53,060 nt of DNA from a virus: positions 1 through 53,060 of IMG/VR virus record IMGVR_UViG_3300010354_000122; one strand, given 5' to 3'. Position numbers and translations under genes: made by a program. The notes under the pieces were generated by a model that searched no databases, had not been told where the DNA came from, and saw only the letters and a list, made by a program, of their open reading frames with translations. Shown here one piece after another: positions 16,531-25,599 of the stretch (position 1 is its first letter; each line of letters starts with the position of its first letter).

Positions 16531-17013
16531 ATGACGAAACTTACTCTGAACTCGATGTTCCCCGATATCAAAGCATTCGATCAATTCTTCGTTGGGTTTG
16601 ATGATGTTATTCAACGTGCCCACAAGATGCAAGAAGAGATCGCTAAGAATGTTCCTAACTACCCCCCATACAATATCAAAAAGGTTGATGATAACAAGTA
16701 CGTTATCGAGTTGGCCGTTGCTGGTTTTGATCAGCAGGATATTGAAATTGAGCTTGCTGATGAAAAGCTGGTTGTTAAGGGTAGTGTCAAGGGAGATTCT
16801 GAAAATCTAGCAGATTACCTGTTCAAGGGTATCGGTATGCGTGCTTTCACACGTACCTTCGCTCTTTCTGACCACATCGAAGTCGACAATGCTGAGCTTG
16901 TTAATGGCATGCTTCGTGTGTGGCTTGAGCGTATTATTCCTGAGCATAAGAAGCCAAAGAAGGTTCCTGTTAACGCCAAGAAGTCTGGCAAACAAGAACT
17001 CCTTGCTGAGTAA
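16531..17013 (+). CDS. Hsp20 family small heat-shock protein
   Basis: A 160-residue IbpA-like chaperone. The alpha-crystallin domain spans about residues 45-145: YPPYNIKKVDDNKYVIELAV, AGFDQQDIEIE, and a final NGMLRVWLERIIPE strand corresponding to the usual GxLxIxL region. Small Hsps hold unfolding proteins and are common in T4-like cyanophages. It is flanked by terminators on both sides, so it is a monocistronic unit, with AGGAGG upstream. Confidence 0.93.
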   Translation: MTKLTLNSMFPDIKAFDQFFVGFDDVIQRAHKMQEEIAKNVPNYPPYNIKKVDDNKYVIELAVAGFDQQDIEIELADEKLVVKGSVKGDSENLADYLFKGIGMRAFTRTFALSDHIEVDNAELVNGMLRVWLERIIPEHKKPKKVPVNAKKSGKQELLAE

Positions 17014-17020
17014 CAAACAA

Positions 17021-17045
17021 GGGGCCGGGCAACCGGCCCCCTTTA
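17021..17045 (+). terminator. intrinsic terminator after hsp20
   Basis: GGGGCCGG and CCGGCCCC pair around a GCAA tetraloop, followed by CTTT. The stem is strong but the T-run is short. Confidence 0.8.
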
Positions 17046-17063
17046 TAATCTAAGGAGACGACC

Positions 17064-17369
17064 ATGGCAGTGATGATAGTGCGTTTAATTAATGGTGATG
17101 AGTTAATTGGTGATTGTGAAGTTAATGAAACTGGCGTTCGTATGAAAGAGCCTGCACAAATTCATCTTGGCATGAATCCACAAACAGGAAAAATCAACGT
17201 AGGCTTTTTACCATATGCTAACCTTCTTAAAGAAAACTTTATCAATATTAAATCTGATCACATCATCTATACTGGAGAGCCGATCCAGGACGCATACAAC
17301 CAGTACAACACGATGTTTGGGTCCGGATTGGTAGTTGCTGGACCTGGTAGTATTGATCTGAAGCAATAA
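17064..17369 (+). CDS. Sm-like (LSm fold) phage protein, second copy
   Basis: A 101-residue protein beginning MIVRLINGDELIGD, the same opening as the protein at 3021, then RMKEPAQIH and GFLPYANL in the arrangement of Sm-fold strands. A C-terminal DHIIYTGEP strand follows. It lacks the long acidic tail of the 3021 protein and ends in a flexible Gly-rich segment (FGSGLVVAGPG). It has AAGGAG upstream of ATG and lies between two terminator or promoter elements. Role unknown. Confidence 0.5.
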   Translation: MAVMIVRLINGDELIGDCEVNETGVRMKEPAQIHLGMNPQTGKINVGFLPYANLLKENFINIKSDHIIYTGEPIQDAYNQYNTMFGSGLVVAGPGSIDLKQ

Positions 17370-17375
17370 TAAATA
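17368..17375 (+). promoter_or_regulatory. candidate late promoter motif AATAAATA
   Basis: AATAAATA overlaps the upstream stop codon and lies 25 bases before the endolysin start. Late expression would suit a lysis gene. Evidence is motif and position only. Confidence 0.45.
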
Positions 17376-17400
17376 TGGGGATCACTAGGAGGTGATTCCC

Positions 17401-18021
17401 ATGTTACCATTAACTGTACAACAGCTGCAAAAGTTATTCCCATCCACAAAAGTTGACGTTCTAACAAGCTATGTCGATCCTCTCAGCTTTTTTATGGGAG
17501 AGGAAAAGATTGACACAAAGCTTCGGATTTGTGCTTTCCTTGCTCAAGTTGGACACGAGTCTGCTGGACTTGCCATAACTAAAGAAAATCTCAATTATGG
17601 TGCCCAGGGATTAATGAATACCTTTAAAAAATATTTCCCTACAATGGACCTTGCTCTTCAATATGAGCGTCAGCCTGAAAAAATTGCAAATCGTGTCTAT
17701 GCAGACAGAATGGGAAACGGTCCCGAAAGTTCAGGAGATGGTTGGAAGTATCGTGGTAGAGGATTGATCCAACTTACTGGCAAAGAAAACTACACAAACT
17801 TTGCAGCAGAGAGAGGTCTTGCTTTTAGTGAAGTTATTTCCTACCTCGAGACCCCAGACGGAGCTTCAGAATCAGCTGTGTGGTTTTGGAAAAAGAACAA
17901 CCTCAATCAATATGCTGATATCAGCGACATGCTGACAATTACAAAAAGAATAAATGGTGGTACAAACGGCCTTGACCACAGAATGTCGTTGTATAAACAA
18001 GCACTTGATATTTTTGTTTGA
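17401..18021 (+). CDS. endolysin, GH19 chitinase-like
   Basis: A 206-residue glycoside hydrolase family 19-like lysin. FLAQVGHESAGL at residues 46-57 carries the putative catalytic Glu53, and KENLNY places a second acid near 62. GDGWKYRGRGLIQLTGKENY and RINGG are typical of the family. There is no signal peptide, so export needs a holin, and one is encoded at 50370. Start ATG 17401 follows an excellent AGGAGGTG; the GTG at 17392 is inside that RBS. It cleaves host peptidoglycan. Confidence 0.92.
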   Translation: MLPLTVQQLQKLFPSTKVDVLTSYVDPLSFFMGEEKIDTKLRICAFLAQVGHESAGLAITKENLNYGAQGLMNTFKKYFPTMDLALQYERQPEKIANRVYADRMGNGPESSGDGWKYRGRGLIQLTGKENYTNFAAERGLAFSEVISYLETPDGASESAVWFWKKNNLNQYADISDMLTITKRINGGTNGLDHRMSLYKQALDIFV

Positions 18022-18055
18022 ATCGTGTAAGGTGGTAGTTTCGTTATGAGGTCTT

Positions 18056-20614
18056 ATGAGTCGATTTTATACAAACGTCTATCAAGATAGAAGTCAATTT
18101 CTTATTCGTGGTTACGAAGACGGTGAGCCAATCGCCGTCTCCGTTCCATGTCAGCCGTTCCTCTTTGTTCCTTCCAAAAGTCAAAATGGTGAGTATAGGA
18201 CAACGAAAGGCAAAAAGCTTGACCGTCTTGACTTTGACGATGTCTTTGAAGCCCAAAAATATATTAAGCTAGCTCGTTCTACTTCCAACATGGAAGTGTA
18301 TGGAATGACTAACTTCGTCTATCCTTTTATTCACGAATACTACCCTGGTCAGATTGATTATGATCCCAAGCTGATTTCTGTTGTCACGATCGATATTGAG
18401 TGTGAGTCGAAAGATGGCTTTCCTGACATTGTTGCTGCAGATAATGAGATAACTGCTATCTCATTGCGTAAGAATGATAAGATTGTTGTGTTTGGTAAAG
18501 GCGAGTTTACAGCGGCCGACAAGAATATTCACTATGTAAAGTGCGAGAGTGAAGTAGTACTTCTTCAGAAGTTTCTGAAAGCATGGAACAGTGAATACTT
18601 CTTGCCGGATGTTGTAACAGGATGGAACATTGAGTTCTTTGACGTTCCTTATCTCGTTAATAGAATTACAAAAGTTCTTGGTGACTATGCTGCCAAGAAA
18701 CTATCGCCGTGGGAGAAACTTGACACACGCGAGATTGAGATCTTTGGTAAGCCACAAACAATCTATACTCCAGTTGGTGTAACTGTACTCGACTATCTTC
18801 AGTTGTATAAGAAGTTTTCATTCTCTCAACAAGAAAGCTTTAAGCTTGATCACATTGCATTCATTGAGCTTGGTGAGAAGAAGGTCGACTTCTCCGAGTA
18901 TGAGTCTTTGGACGAGTTGTGTGAAAAAGACTTTCAGAAGTTTATTGAGTATAACATTAAGGACGTTGATCTTGTTTATAGGCTTGAAGACAAACTAAAG
19001 TTTATTGAGCAAGTATTCGCGATTGCCTATGACGCAAAAGTGAACTTAATTGATGCGTTTACTTCTGTTCGTATGTGGGATGTAATTATTCACAATTACT
19101 TGCTCGACAAAAAGATTGCTGTACCAAACAACTTTACTAAGGGTGAGAAGAGTGAAACGATTGTTGGCGCCTATGTTAAAGATCCTCAAGTTGGAATGCA
19201 TAACTGGGTTGTGTCGTTCGACTTGAATAGTCTGTACCCTCACTTGATCATGCAGTACAATATCTCTCCTGAAACATTTAGAGGGGTGAATGAGCGTGTA
19301 ACGGTGGATGGAATTCTCAATGGTATGTTGAGTGATCCAAACCTTAAGAGTGAGCTCGAAGTTAACAACGTTACGATGGCTGCATCCGGATGCATGTTCG
19401 ATAAGGACTATCAGGGATTCTTACCAATCTTAATGCAGAAGATGTACGACGATCGAGTCGTATATAAGAAGCGAATGATCGAAGCAAAGCAACAGTATGA
19501 AAAGAACAAGACGTATGATCTAGAGAAGGAAATCGCAAGATGCCACAATATTCAGCTTGCAAAGAAGATTCAGCTGAATAGTTGTTATGGTGCTCTCTCG
19601 AACGTATACTTTCGATGGTTCGACACAAACCTTGCAGAGTCGATTACAAAGTCCGGCCAGCTTGCTATTCGGTGGATGGAGAACAGGATCAACGCTTACC
19701 TCAACAATGTTCTCAAAACGAAAGATGTCGATTATGTGATTGCATGTGATACCGACTCAATGTATATCACGTTTGATGCTGTGATGGATAAATTAATTTG
19801 GAAGCCCAATCAAACGGTCCATGATAAGGTGAAGTTTCTTGATAAGGTTTGTCAGGAGAAGATTGAACCCTACATTGATAAGTGTTATGAAGAGCTTGCT
19901 GAACGAGTCAATGCGTATGATCAGAAGATGAAGATGAAACGTGAGTGTATTGCTGACAAAGGAATTTGGACTGCAAAGAAGCACTACATTCTTAATGTGT
20001 ATAACCAAGAGGGTGTTGTTTACGAAAAGCCAAAGTTGAAGATGATGGGTATCGAAGCAGTACGGTCTTCAACACCCAGCGCTTGTCGGTCCAACATTAA
20101 GAAGTCTCTTGAGATTATTATGACGTCAACTGAAGATGAGTTGATCGCGTTTATTGAAAAGTTTAGGACCGAGTTTAGTAAGCTGCCGTTCGAGGAAGTC
20201 GCTTTTCCAAGAAGCGTTCGTGGTATGCAGGAGTATGATGAACGTGACAGCATGGGTCGTGTTGTCCAGAAGGGATATGCTGATGCTTCGACAATCTACA
20301 AGCTGGGTACACCTATCCATGTTAAGGGAGCGCTCGTCTACAACCATTACTTGAAGAAAAATAAGCTCACACTAAAACATCCGATTGTTAGAGATGGTGA
20401 AAAGATTAAGTTTTGTTACTTGAAAGAGCCGAATCCGTTCATGTGTAAAGTAGTGTCCACTTCGGGCACTATGCTTAAATCTGTCGATATTGCTAAATAT
20501 ATAGATTATAACACACAATTTGAGAAGTCATTTCTTGAACCACTCAAAACCATCTTGGATGTTATTGGATGGCACACCGAAAAGAAAGTAACTCTGGAAG
20601 ACTTTTTTAGCTGA
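18056..20614 (+). CDS. 43: gp43 DNA polymerase, family B
   Basis: An 852-residue polymerase close to T4 gp43 (898 residues). Exonuclease motifs: TIDIEC with DIE at residues 113-115 and TGWNIEFFDVPYL at 188-200. Polymerase motifs: DLNSLYP at 389-395, KIQLNSCYGALSN at 504-516 and CDTDS at 564-568. The C-terminal TLEDFFS fits a clamp-binding peptide. It has both proofreading and polymerase activity and works with gp45, gp44/62 and the gp41/61 primosome in this window. The gene is uninterrupted by introns. Confidence 0.97.
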   Translation: MSRFYTNVYQDRSQFLIRGYEDGEPIAVSVPCQPFLFVPSKSQNGEYRTTKGKKLDRLDFDDVFEAQKYIKLARSTSNMEVYGMTNFVYPFIHEYYPGQIDYDPKLISVVTIDIECESKDGFPDIVAADNEITAISLRKNDKIVVFGKGEFTAADKNIHYVKCESEVVLLQKFLKAWNSEYFLPDVVTGWNIEFFDVPYLVNRITKVLGDYAAKKLSPWEKLDTREIEIFGKPQTIYTPVGVTVLDYLQLYKKFSFSQQESFKLDHIAFIELGEKKVDFSEYESLDELCEKDFQKFIEYNIKDVDLVYRLEDKLKFIEQVFAIAYDAKVNLIDAFTSVRMWDVIIHNYLLDKKIAVPNNFTKGEKSETIVGAYVKDPQVGMHNWVVSFDLNSLYPHLIMQYNISPETFRGVNERVTVDGILNGMLSDPNLKSELEVNNVTMAASGCMFDKDYQGFLPILMQKMYDDRVVYKKRMIEAKQQYEKNKTYDLEKEIARCHNIQLAKKIQLNSCYGALSNVYFRWFDTNLAESITKSGQLAIRWMENRINAYLNNVLKTKDVDYVIACDTDSMYITFDAVMDKLIWKPNQTVHDKVKFLDKVCQEKIEPYIDKCYEELAERVNAYDQKMKMKRECIADKGIWTAKKHYILNVYNQEGVVYEKPKLKMMGIEAVRSSTPSACRSNIKKSLEIIMTSTEDELIAFIEKFRTEFSKLPFEEVAFPRSVRGMQEYDERDSMGRVVQKGYADASTIYKLGTPIHVKGALVYNHYLKKNKLTLKHPIVRDGEKIKFCYLKEPNPFMCKVVSTSGTMLKSVDIAKYIDYNTQFEKSFLEPLKTILDVIGWHTEKKVTLEDFFS

Positions 20615-20621
20615 GGACAAT

Positions 20622-20936
20622 ATGGCTACCAAAAACGATGATTGGAGTTTTGACTTTGGATTTTCAACAGTAAGTGAGGAGGAGCTCGAACAGCTCACGA
20701 TGCAAGCTGTTGAAGAGGGAGTCAAAGAAGCAGAAACACGTCTCAAGGGTCAGATCAAAGACGCTGAAAAGACAATCGAATACTATCAAGCAAAAATGGG
20801 TAAGCTCGAAAAGATGCTTATTCCATTTCTCAATAACCTGGCTTCTAATCCTGAGAAAACTTATATCTTTTGGCCCAATCGCCAACAGAAGCTTAATCAG
20901 TTTAAGGAGCTTCTGTTAGATGAGCTACGTAATTAA
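20622..20936 (+). CDS. coiled-coil hypothetical protein
   Basis: A 104-residue, mostly helical protein. Residues 18-70 form a probable coiled coil (EEELEQLTMQAVEEGVKEAE and beyond), followed by a compact C-terminal segment with YIFWPNRQQKLNQF. Similar C-terminal motifs occur in small proteins of other T4-like phages, but I do not know a function. It starts seven bases after gp43 and overlaps the next membrane-protein gene by 17 bases. Confidence 0.75.
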   Translation: MATKNDDWSFDFGFSTVSEEELEQLTMQAVEEGVKEAETRLKGQIKDAEKTIEYYQAKMGKLEKMLIPFLNNLASNPEKTYIFWPNRQQKLNQFKELLLDELRN

Positions 20937-21705
20937 TTACATCGTACTTGCAACAGCATTATTACTGTCAGGTATTAGTGCGTATTATTCTGTAATTGGT
21001 CTTACTGCAATTTTTCCTGCTTCATTCTGGCCAATCGTCATTATGGGCGGATCGCTTGAGCTTGCAAAGATTGTAGCTGCTTCGTGGTTATACAGAAACT
21101 GGAAGACGTGTCCAAAGCTGATGAAGGGTTACTTGTTGGGTGCGATTGTTACGTTGATTATGATTACCTCAATGGGAACTTTTGGCTTTTTGTCAAAAGC
21201 CCATATAGAACAAAATGTACAGCAATCATCGACAGGTCATCAGATATCTGCATTACAAATACAAGTAACAAACGAAGAGCGTAGAATTAAGAACGCTCAG
21301 CGTGCATTGGATAATTTAGATACCGTTGTTGAAAAGGTAGATGCAGACAAAGCAATTACAGTACGTCAAAGACAAAAGCCTGAGCGCGATAATCTGCAAC
21401 GTGAGATAAAGCAAGCTTCCGACACAATAACCAATCTCAATAAAGAGCTACTACCTCTAAAGCAGCAAAACGATATTGCTACAGCAGAGTTAGGTCCGAT
21501 CAAATATATTACTGAGATGATTTATGGTGAGGAATCTAATAAGTATCAAGACAAAGCTGTGAGGTTGTTAATTATTATCATTATTTTTGTTTTTGATCCA
21601 TTAGCAATATTGTTAATCATAGCAGCAAACATTGGTTTTACAGGTAACATTTACATGAACAAATACAAGAGCTTGATTCGAAACGGATTATCTAGTAAAG
21701 TATAG
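20920..21705 (+). CDS. integral membrane protein with central coiled coil
   Basis: A 261-residue membrane protein. Three hydrophobic segments lie at roughly residues 4-24, 28-58 and 70-93, then a long charged coiled coil (about 100-205) and a final hydrophobic hairpin at 215-245 (LLIIIIIFVFDPLAILLII). The pattern SYVINYIVLATALLLSG with GGSLELAKIVAASWLYRNW is seen in many T4-like phages. Function is not established; membrane anchoring of replication or host takeover is possible. Confidence 0.78.
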   Translation: MSYVINYIVLATALLLSGISAYYSVIGLTAIFPASFWPIVIMGGSLELAKIVAASWLYRNWKTCPKLMKGYLLGAIVTLIMITSMGTFGFLSKAHIEQNVQQSSTGHQISALQIQVTNEERRIKNAQRALDNLDTVVEKVDADKAITVRQRQKPERDNLQREIKQASDTITNLNKELLPLKQQNDIATAELGPIKYITEMIYGEESNKYQDKAVRLLIIIIIFVFDPLAILLIIAANIGFTGNIYMNKYKSLIRNGLSSKV

Positions 21706-21720
21706 CAAATGGAGGTTATT

Positions 21721-21897
21721 ATGAGTGAATTGCCATCGTATTATATGTTGCTGTCTGAAGAAGAGAAGAAGAACTACGTTGCAATGTTAATGACTAAAGG
21801 GTCAATGCAAAAGTGGGTGACTGAAGAGGCAAATAGGTTTGGTTTGAAATTTTTGAGTGAATTTTATAAAGAGCGTGAGAATGGAGAATTCCTATGA
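21721..21897 (+). CDS. hypothetical protein
   Basis: A 58-residue mostly helical protein. ATG 21721 follows GGAGG with good spacing, whereas the in-frame ATG at 21709 lies upstream of that RBS. It is charged and has no recognised motif ([16 protein letters not shown]). The stop overlaps the uvsX start, so it is likely co-translated with the recombinase. Confidence 0.68.
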   Translation: MSELPSYYMLLSEEEKKNYVAMLMTKGSMQKWVTEEANRFGLKFLSEFYKERENGEFL

Positions 21898-22919
21898 GTG
21901 ATTTTTTTCGTGGATTGATTAAGGAGGTTGGAGATGAAGATACTTCTCTTGCCAGTGACGGGCTTGGTAGTGCTGAGTTTGGGTCTTATATTGATACTGG
22001 GAGCTATGCTCTCAATGCTGTTCTCTCAGGCAGCCTCTTTGGCGGCGTACCTGATAATAAAATTACTGCTTTTGCAGGAGAGTCCGCTACTGGTAAAACT
22101 TTTTTCGTTCTTGGGATCGTCCGAGCTTTCCTTGAAAAGAACCCAACCGGAGGAGTTGTCTACTACGACACCGAAGCGGCGGTCACGAAAGGAATGATGG
22201 AGCAACGTGGTATTGATGTAAAGCGTGTGATCATTTCTGAGCCAGATACAATCCAGAAGTTTAAGACCCATGCGTTGAAGATGATTGAAGCATATGAGAA
22301 GCAGCCAGAAGACAAGCGTCCTCCCATGATGTTTGTTCTTGATAGTCTTGGCCTGTTGTCGTCTACTAAGGAAATGGAAGATAGTCTTGAAGGTAAAGAA
22401 GCTAGAGACATGACCAAGGCTCAGGTGATCAAGGCTGCGTTTCGAGTCTTAACCCTCAAGCTTGCGAAAGTCAAGGTACCGATGCTTGTAACTAACCATG
22501 TGTATGAGCTTGTTGGCAGTTATGTGCCTACAAAGGAACTTGGTGGTGGTACTGGTCTCAAGTATGCAGCAAGTACTATTGCCATGCTGTCAAAGAAGAA
22601 AGAGAAAGATGGCGATGGTGATGTAATTGGTAGTCTTGTCAAAGTGAAGATGTATAAGTCTCGTATCTCTAAAGAGAACCAGGATGTGTCTGTTTTGGTA
22701 ACTTACGATAAGGGTCTTGACAAGTACTATGGTCTTCTCGATCTTGCTGAGAAATGGGAAGTGTTCAAGAAAGTGTCTACTCGTTTTGAGTTGCCTGATG
22801 GACGTAAGGTATTCGGTAAGGAAATCAATACAGAACCTGAGAAGTTCTTTACTGCAGAAGTATTACAGTTATTAGAGGAGCATGCTAAGAAAGAATTTAG
22901 CTACGGTTCTCAAATCTAA
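21894..22919 (+). CDS. uvsX: UvsX RecA-like recombinase
   Basis: A 341-residue RecA-fold strand-exchange protein (T4 UvsX is 391 residues). Walker A GESATGKT is at residues 62-69; [10 protein letters not shown] and [13 protein letters not shown] are the following ATPase strands, and VTNHVYE corresponds to the switch region. It pairs single strands with homologous duplexes, assisted by UvsY. It overlaps the preceding small gene by four bases and precedes the gp41 helicase, a common T4-like order. Confidence 0.96.
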   Translation: MSDFFRGLIKEVGDEDTSLASDGLGSAEFGSYIDTGSYALNAVLSGSLFGGVPDNKITAFAGESATGKTFFVLGIVRAFLEKNPTGGVVYYDTEAAVTKGMMEQRGIDVKRVIISEPDTIQKFKTHALKMIEAYEKQPEDKRPPMMFVLDSLGLLSSTKEMEDSLEGKEARDMTKAQVIKAAFRVLTLKLAKVKVPMLVTNHVYELVGSYVPTKELGGGTGLKYAASTIAMLSKKKEKDGDGDVIGSLVKVKMYKSRISKENQDVSVLVTYDKGLDKYYGLLDLAEKWEVFKKVSTRFELPDGRKVFGKEINTEPEKFFTAEVLQLLEEHAKKEFSYGSQI

Positions 22920-22927
22920 GGTATATC

Positions 22928-24313
22928 ATGATTGAAAAATTGATCTTTAGTCATCTTGTTTATGATGACAACTACGCTCGAAAAGTACTTCCGTTCGTTA
23001 AGGAAGACTACTTTGCTGATCATCTTGATAGAACATTATTCAAACTAATCTACGAATTCGTTAATAGGCATAACAAGCTTCCATCGAAGGAGGCGTTAGC
23101 AATCGAGATTAACAACATCGACAGTGTCTCTGATGATGGTTGTAAGACTCTCTTGAAGTTTGTTGATGAGCTGAACTATGACCAAGCAACCGATAGAGAG
23201 TGGCTTGTCACGCAAACTGAGAAGTTCTGCCAAGACAAAGCAATCTACAATGCAATCATGCAGTCGATTCAGATTCTTGACGATAAGACCGGCCAGAAAC
23301 CTAAGGGAGCTATTCCTCAACTGTTGTCTGATGCGTTAGCTGTTTCGTTTGATACAGCTGTTGGCCACGACTTCTTTGCTGATGCTGATAAGCGATATGA
23401 CTTTTATCATATTAAGGAAAAGCGGATTCCGTTTGACCTTGACTACATGAATAAGATTACCAAGGGTGGTATCCCTTCAAAGACACTAAACATTGTATTG
23501 GCTGGTACCGGTGTTGGTAAGTCGTTGTTTATGTGTCATTGTGCTGCTGCTAATCTGACAAAGGGATATAATGTTCTCTATATCACCTTAGAAATGGCTG
23601 AGGAACGAATTGCTGAAAGAATCGATGCAAACATGATGAACTTGTCGATTGATGAGCTTTCTACATTGCCAAGGGATGTCTATCATAAAAAGCTTGATCG
23701 TGTCAAGTCTTCGATTGCTGGAAAGTTGGTGATTAAGGAGTATCCTACCGCTTCAGCTGGAACTGGTCATTTCAGACATTTACTTAACGAGTTGAAAATA
23801 AAGAGGAATTTTATTCCTGATATCATATACGTAGATTACCTAAATATAGCGGTCTCTTCAAGGTTGAAGTTTGGTTCTAACGTAAATTCATATAGTTACG
23901 TAAAAGCAATTGCTGAAGAATTGCGTGGTTTGGCAGTAGAATTCAATGTTCCGATCTTTAGTGCTACTCAGACTACAAGATCTGGATATTCAAGTACAGA
24001 TGTGGGTCTTGAAGATACTTCTGAGAGTTTTGGTCTTCCGGCAACGGCTGATTTAATGATTGCCCTGATGGCGCCAGAAGAACTACAGGACTTGAACCAA
24101 ATGCTTGTTAAGCAGCTTAAGAATCGATACAACGATCCGAACATGAACAAGCGATTTGTTGTGGGTGTAGATCGTCCGAAGTTCAAGCTGTATGATGTTG
24201 AGCAGCATGCTCAGAATGATATCGTTGATGATGGTCCTTCTTTTGACAAGACGCCTTCTGGTAAATCTTTTGGAGAGAAACTTTCCAAAAATGTGTTCGA
24301 CGATTTCAAATGA
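22928..24313 (+). CDS. 41: gp41 replicative helicase
   Basis: A 461-residue DnaB-family helicase (T4 gp41 is 475 residues). Walker A AGTGVGKS is at residues 192-199, LYITLEMAEERIAER follows, and DIIYVDYLNI is the Walker B strand; SATQTTRSGYS contains the sensor region. A helical N-terminal domain for hexamer formation spans about 1-140. With the gp61 primase at 50709 it forms the primosome. The stop overlaps the next small membrane-protein gene. Confidence 0.96.
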   Translation: MIEKLIFSHLVYDDNYARKVLPFVKEDYFADHLDRTLFKLIYEFVNRHNKLPSKEALAIEINNIDSVSDDGCKTLLKFVDELNYDQATDREWLVTQTEKFCQDKAIYNAIMQSIQILDDKTGQKPKGAIPQLLSDALAVSFDTAVGHDFFADADKRYDFYHIKEKRIPFDLDYMNKITKGGIPSKTLNIVLAGTGVGKSLFMCHCAAANLTKGYNVLYITLEMAEERIAERIDANMMNLSIDELSTLPRDVYHKKLDRVKSSIAGKLVIKEYPTASAGTGHFRHLLNELKIKRNFIPDIIYVDYLNIAVSSRLKFGSNVNSYSYVKAIAEELRGLAVEFNVPIFSATQTTRSGYSSTDVGLEDTSESFGLPATADLMIALMAPEELQDLNQMLVKQLKNRYNDPNMNKRFVVGVDRPKFKLYDVEQHAQNDIVDDGPSFDKTPSGKSFGEKLSKNVFDDFK

Positions 24314-24504
24314 CCAAAGTTTTGTTCTACGCATTGTTTGTACCAATAGTATTCTGTTGCATGGTTGGGTTCGTGTTTGTCGACTTTATGATGGCAATTT
24401 GCAGAGCGATTGGAATTGCTTTTTTTAACTTATTCACAATGCCGAATTGGATTTGTGATTGCTCAAGGGACATTCTTAACGCACTAGTAGACGGAGACGA
24501 ATAA
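24310..24504 (+). CDS. small membrane protein
   Basis: A 64-residue protein with one long hydrophobic span at about residues 4-45 (LFYALFVPIVFCCMVGFVFV then MAICRAIGIAFFNLF), possibly two helices, and several cysteines. It overlaps gp41 by four bases and its stop is joined to the next start (TAATG). No function recognised. Confidence 0.7.
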   Translation: MTKVLFYALFVPIVFCCMVGFVFVDFMMAICRAIGIAFFNLFTMPNWICDCSRDILNALVDGDE

Positions 24505-24995
24505 TGAGGATAGCAGTATACAACTGTACCGATCCTTATATCAAAAAGCTTTTGAAGCTTGCTGTCGATGATTATTGTGAAAGATTGTTTGGTGGAGACA
24601 AAAGAAGACTTAAAGGCCTTAGGTTTTCTATACACCTTAAAAAGGAACTTGAGGATAAAAGCGAGGGTGAATGTGAAGTTATTGATTATGAAACGAATGA
24701 GCTTCCAAAAAAATTCAGAATCAATCTTGTAAAAGTGAATCCACCTAGACTTTTTTCTTCGCTTGCCCATGAGATTGTACATGCGTGGCAATTTGCTCAT
24801 GGTTATGTAGACGGGGACTTAAAGAAGTGGAGAGGAAGATGGATTCCTCAATCAACTGATTATTGGGACGAGCCGTGGGAAGTAGAAGCGTATGGTCGTG
24901 AACCTGGTCTCTATGTTAGATTCAAAAGACGTTATCAGTTGGAAGAATATTTTAAACAATTTGACTTAGAACAAGATTTTAAGCCAACGTATTGA
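24504..24995 (+). CDS. SprT-like zinc metalloprotease-fold protein
   Basis: A 163-residue protein with the SprT-like core HEIVHAWQ (HExxH at residues 89-93), followed by a downstream PWEVEAYGRE segment that supplies the third acidic ligand. SprT/Spartan proteins act in DNA-protein crosslink repair in cells. No zinc-ribbon tail is present, so this is a core-domain version. It is the last gene before a strong promoter and structured RNA. Confidence 0.72.
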   Translation: MRIAVYNCTDPYIKKLLKLAVDDYCERLFGGDKRRLKGLRFSIHLKKELEDKSEGECEVIDYETNELPKKFRINLVKVNPPRLFSSLAHEIVHAWQFAHGYVDGDLKKWRGRWIPQSTDYWDEPWEVEAYGREPGLYVRFKRRYQLEEYFKQFDLEQDFKPTY

Positions 24996-25020
24996 TATAT
25001 AAATTTATATGTGGTATAAT
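24992..25020 (+). promoter_or_regulatory. strong sigma70-type promoter for the queD leader RNA
   Basis: TTGATA (24992-24997), a 17-base spacer and TATAAT (25015-25020) match the sigma70 consensus closely. Initiation would fall near 25027, right at the first base pair of the structured RNA. It overlaps the end of the SprT-like gene. Confidence 0.85.
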
Positions 25021-25027
25021 TTTATTA

Positions 25028-25132
25028 TGGTAGGCAGCACTGGTGTGCGGCCGGGTCTTATAAACCCGGGAGACTGGCTAGATGGGCTGGAACGGCAGGG
25101 ATCGTAACCCTGGCCTACTACCAGATTTTTTT
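25028..25132 (+). ncRNA. tRNA-like structured RNA upstream of queD
   Basis: This segment begins at the predicted transcription start and ends in seven T. GGTAGGC (25029-25035) pairs with GCCTACT (25113-25119), followed by ACCA. Inside are GCAC/GTGC (25037-25048), a 6-bp stem with seven-base loop CTTATAA (25051-25069; UAU in anticodon position with U33) and CAGGG/CCCTG with loop ATCGTAA (25096-25112). This resembles a 95-nt tRNA, but the D-loop has only four bases, about 26 G-rich bases fill the variable region, and the T-loop lacks TTCGA. It could be a degenerate tRNA-Ile(UAU), a distinct small RNA or a leader controlling queD; CTGG (25087-25090) can alternatively pair with CCAG next to the T-run. 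Confidence 0.6.
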
Positions 25133-25149
25133 GTTAATGAGGTGATATT

Positions 25150-25599
25150 ATGGCTCGATATAGAAGTACTAAAACTTTTGGTCATGATCTTGGATTCAGT
25201 GCTGCTTTCCGTCAGTGGCGAGCAGACAGCCATTGTAGGTTTATTCATGGTTATGCTTTAGCGTTCCGTTTTGAATTCGAAGCCGACGAGCTCGATCATC
25301 GTAATTGGGTTGTCGACTTTGGTGGTCTCAAAGGTCTCCGTAAGATGTTAGAAGATACGTTCGACCATAAACTTCTCGTAGCGAAAGATGATCCCGAGAT
25401 TGAATGGTTCCGTGAGGCCCATCGCAAGGGTATTGCTGACATTGTCGAAGTCGAGGCCGGCGGTTGTGAGAAGTTTGCTGAGCTTGTGTTTGAATATACA
25501 GAGCAATGGTTGAAGGCGGCTGGGTTCTCTCCTCGATGTCGTCTAGTGTCGGTCGAAGTTAAAGAGCATGGATCTAACTCTGCGATCTGTAGGAAATAG
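25150..25599 (+). CDS. queD: QueD-like 6-carboxytetrahydropterin synthase
   Basis: A 149-residue T-fold enzyme that turns dihydroneopterin triphosphate into 6-carboxytetrahydropterin, the QueE substrate. Cys29 precedes HGYALAFRFEFEA, the position of the catalytic Cys and zinc His; the usual HGH is HGY here, so one zinc His may be replaced. VVDFGGLK at residues 54-61, DH at 72-73 and the late Glu in VSVEVKEH complete the active site. ATG 25150 has GAGGTG upstream. It lies 14 kb from folE and queE, behind its own strong promoter and structured leader. Confidence 0.87.
   Translation: MARYRSTKTFGHDLGFSAAFRQWRADSHCRFIHGYALAFRFEFEADELDHRNWVVDFGGLKGLRKMLEDTFDHKLLVAKDDPEIEWFREAHRKGIADIVEVEAGGCEKFAELVFEYTEQWLKAAGFSPRCRLVSVEVKEHGSNSAICRK

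Noticed and set aside
25029-25123. Ordinary tRNA-Ile(UAU)
   Set aside because: The arms pair and CCA is present, but the D-loop is too short, the variable region too long without a stem, and the T-loop lacks TTCGA. Listed as a tRNA-like structured RNA.
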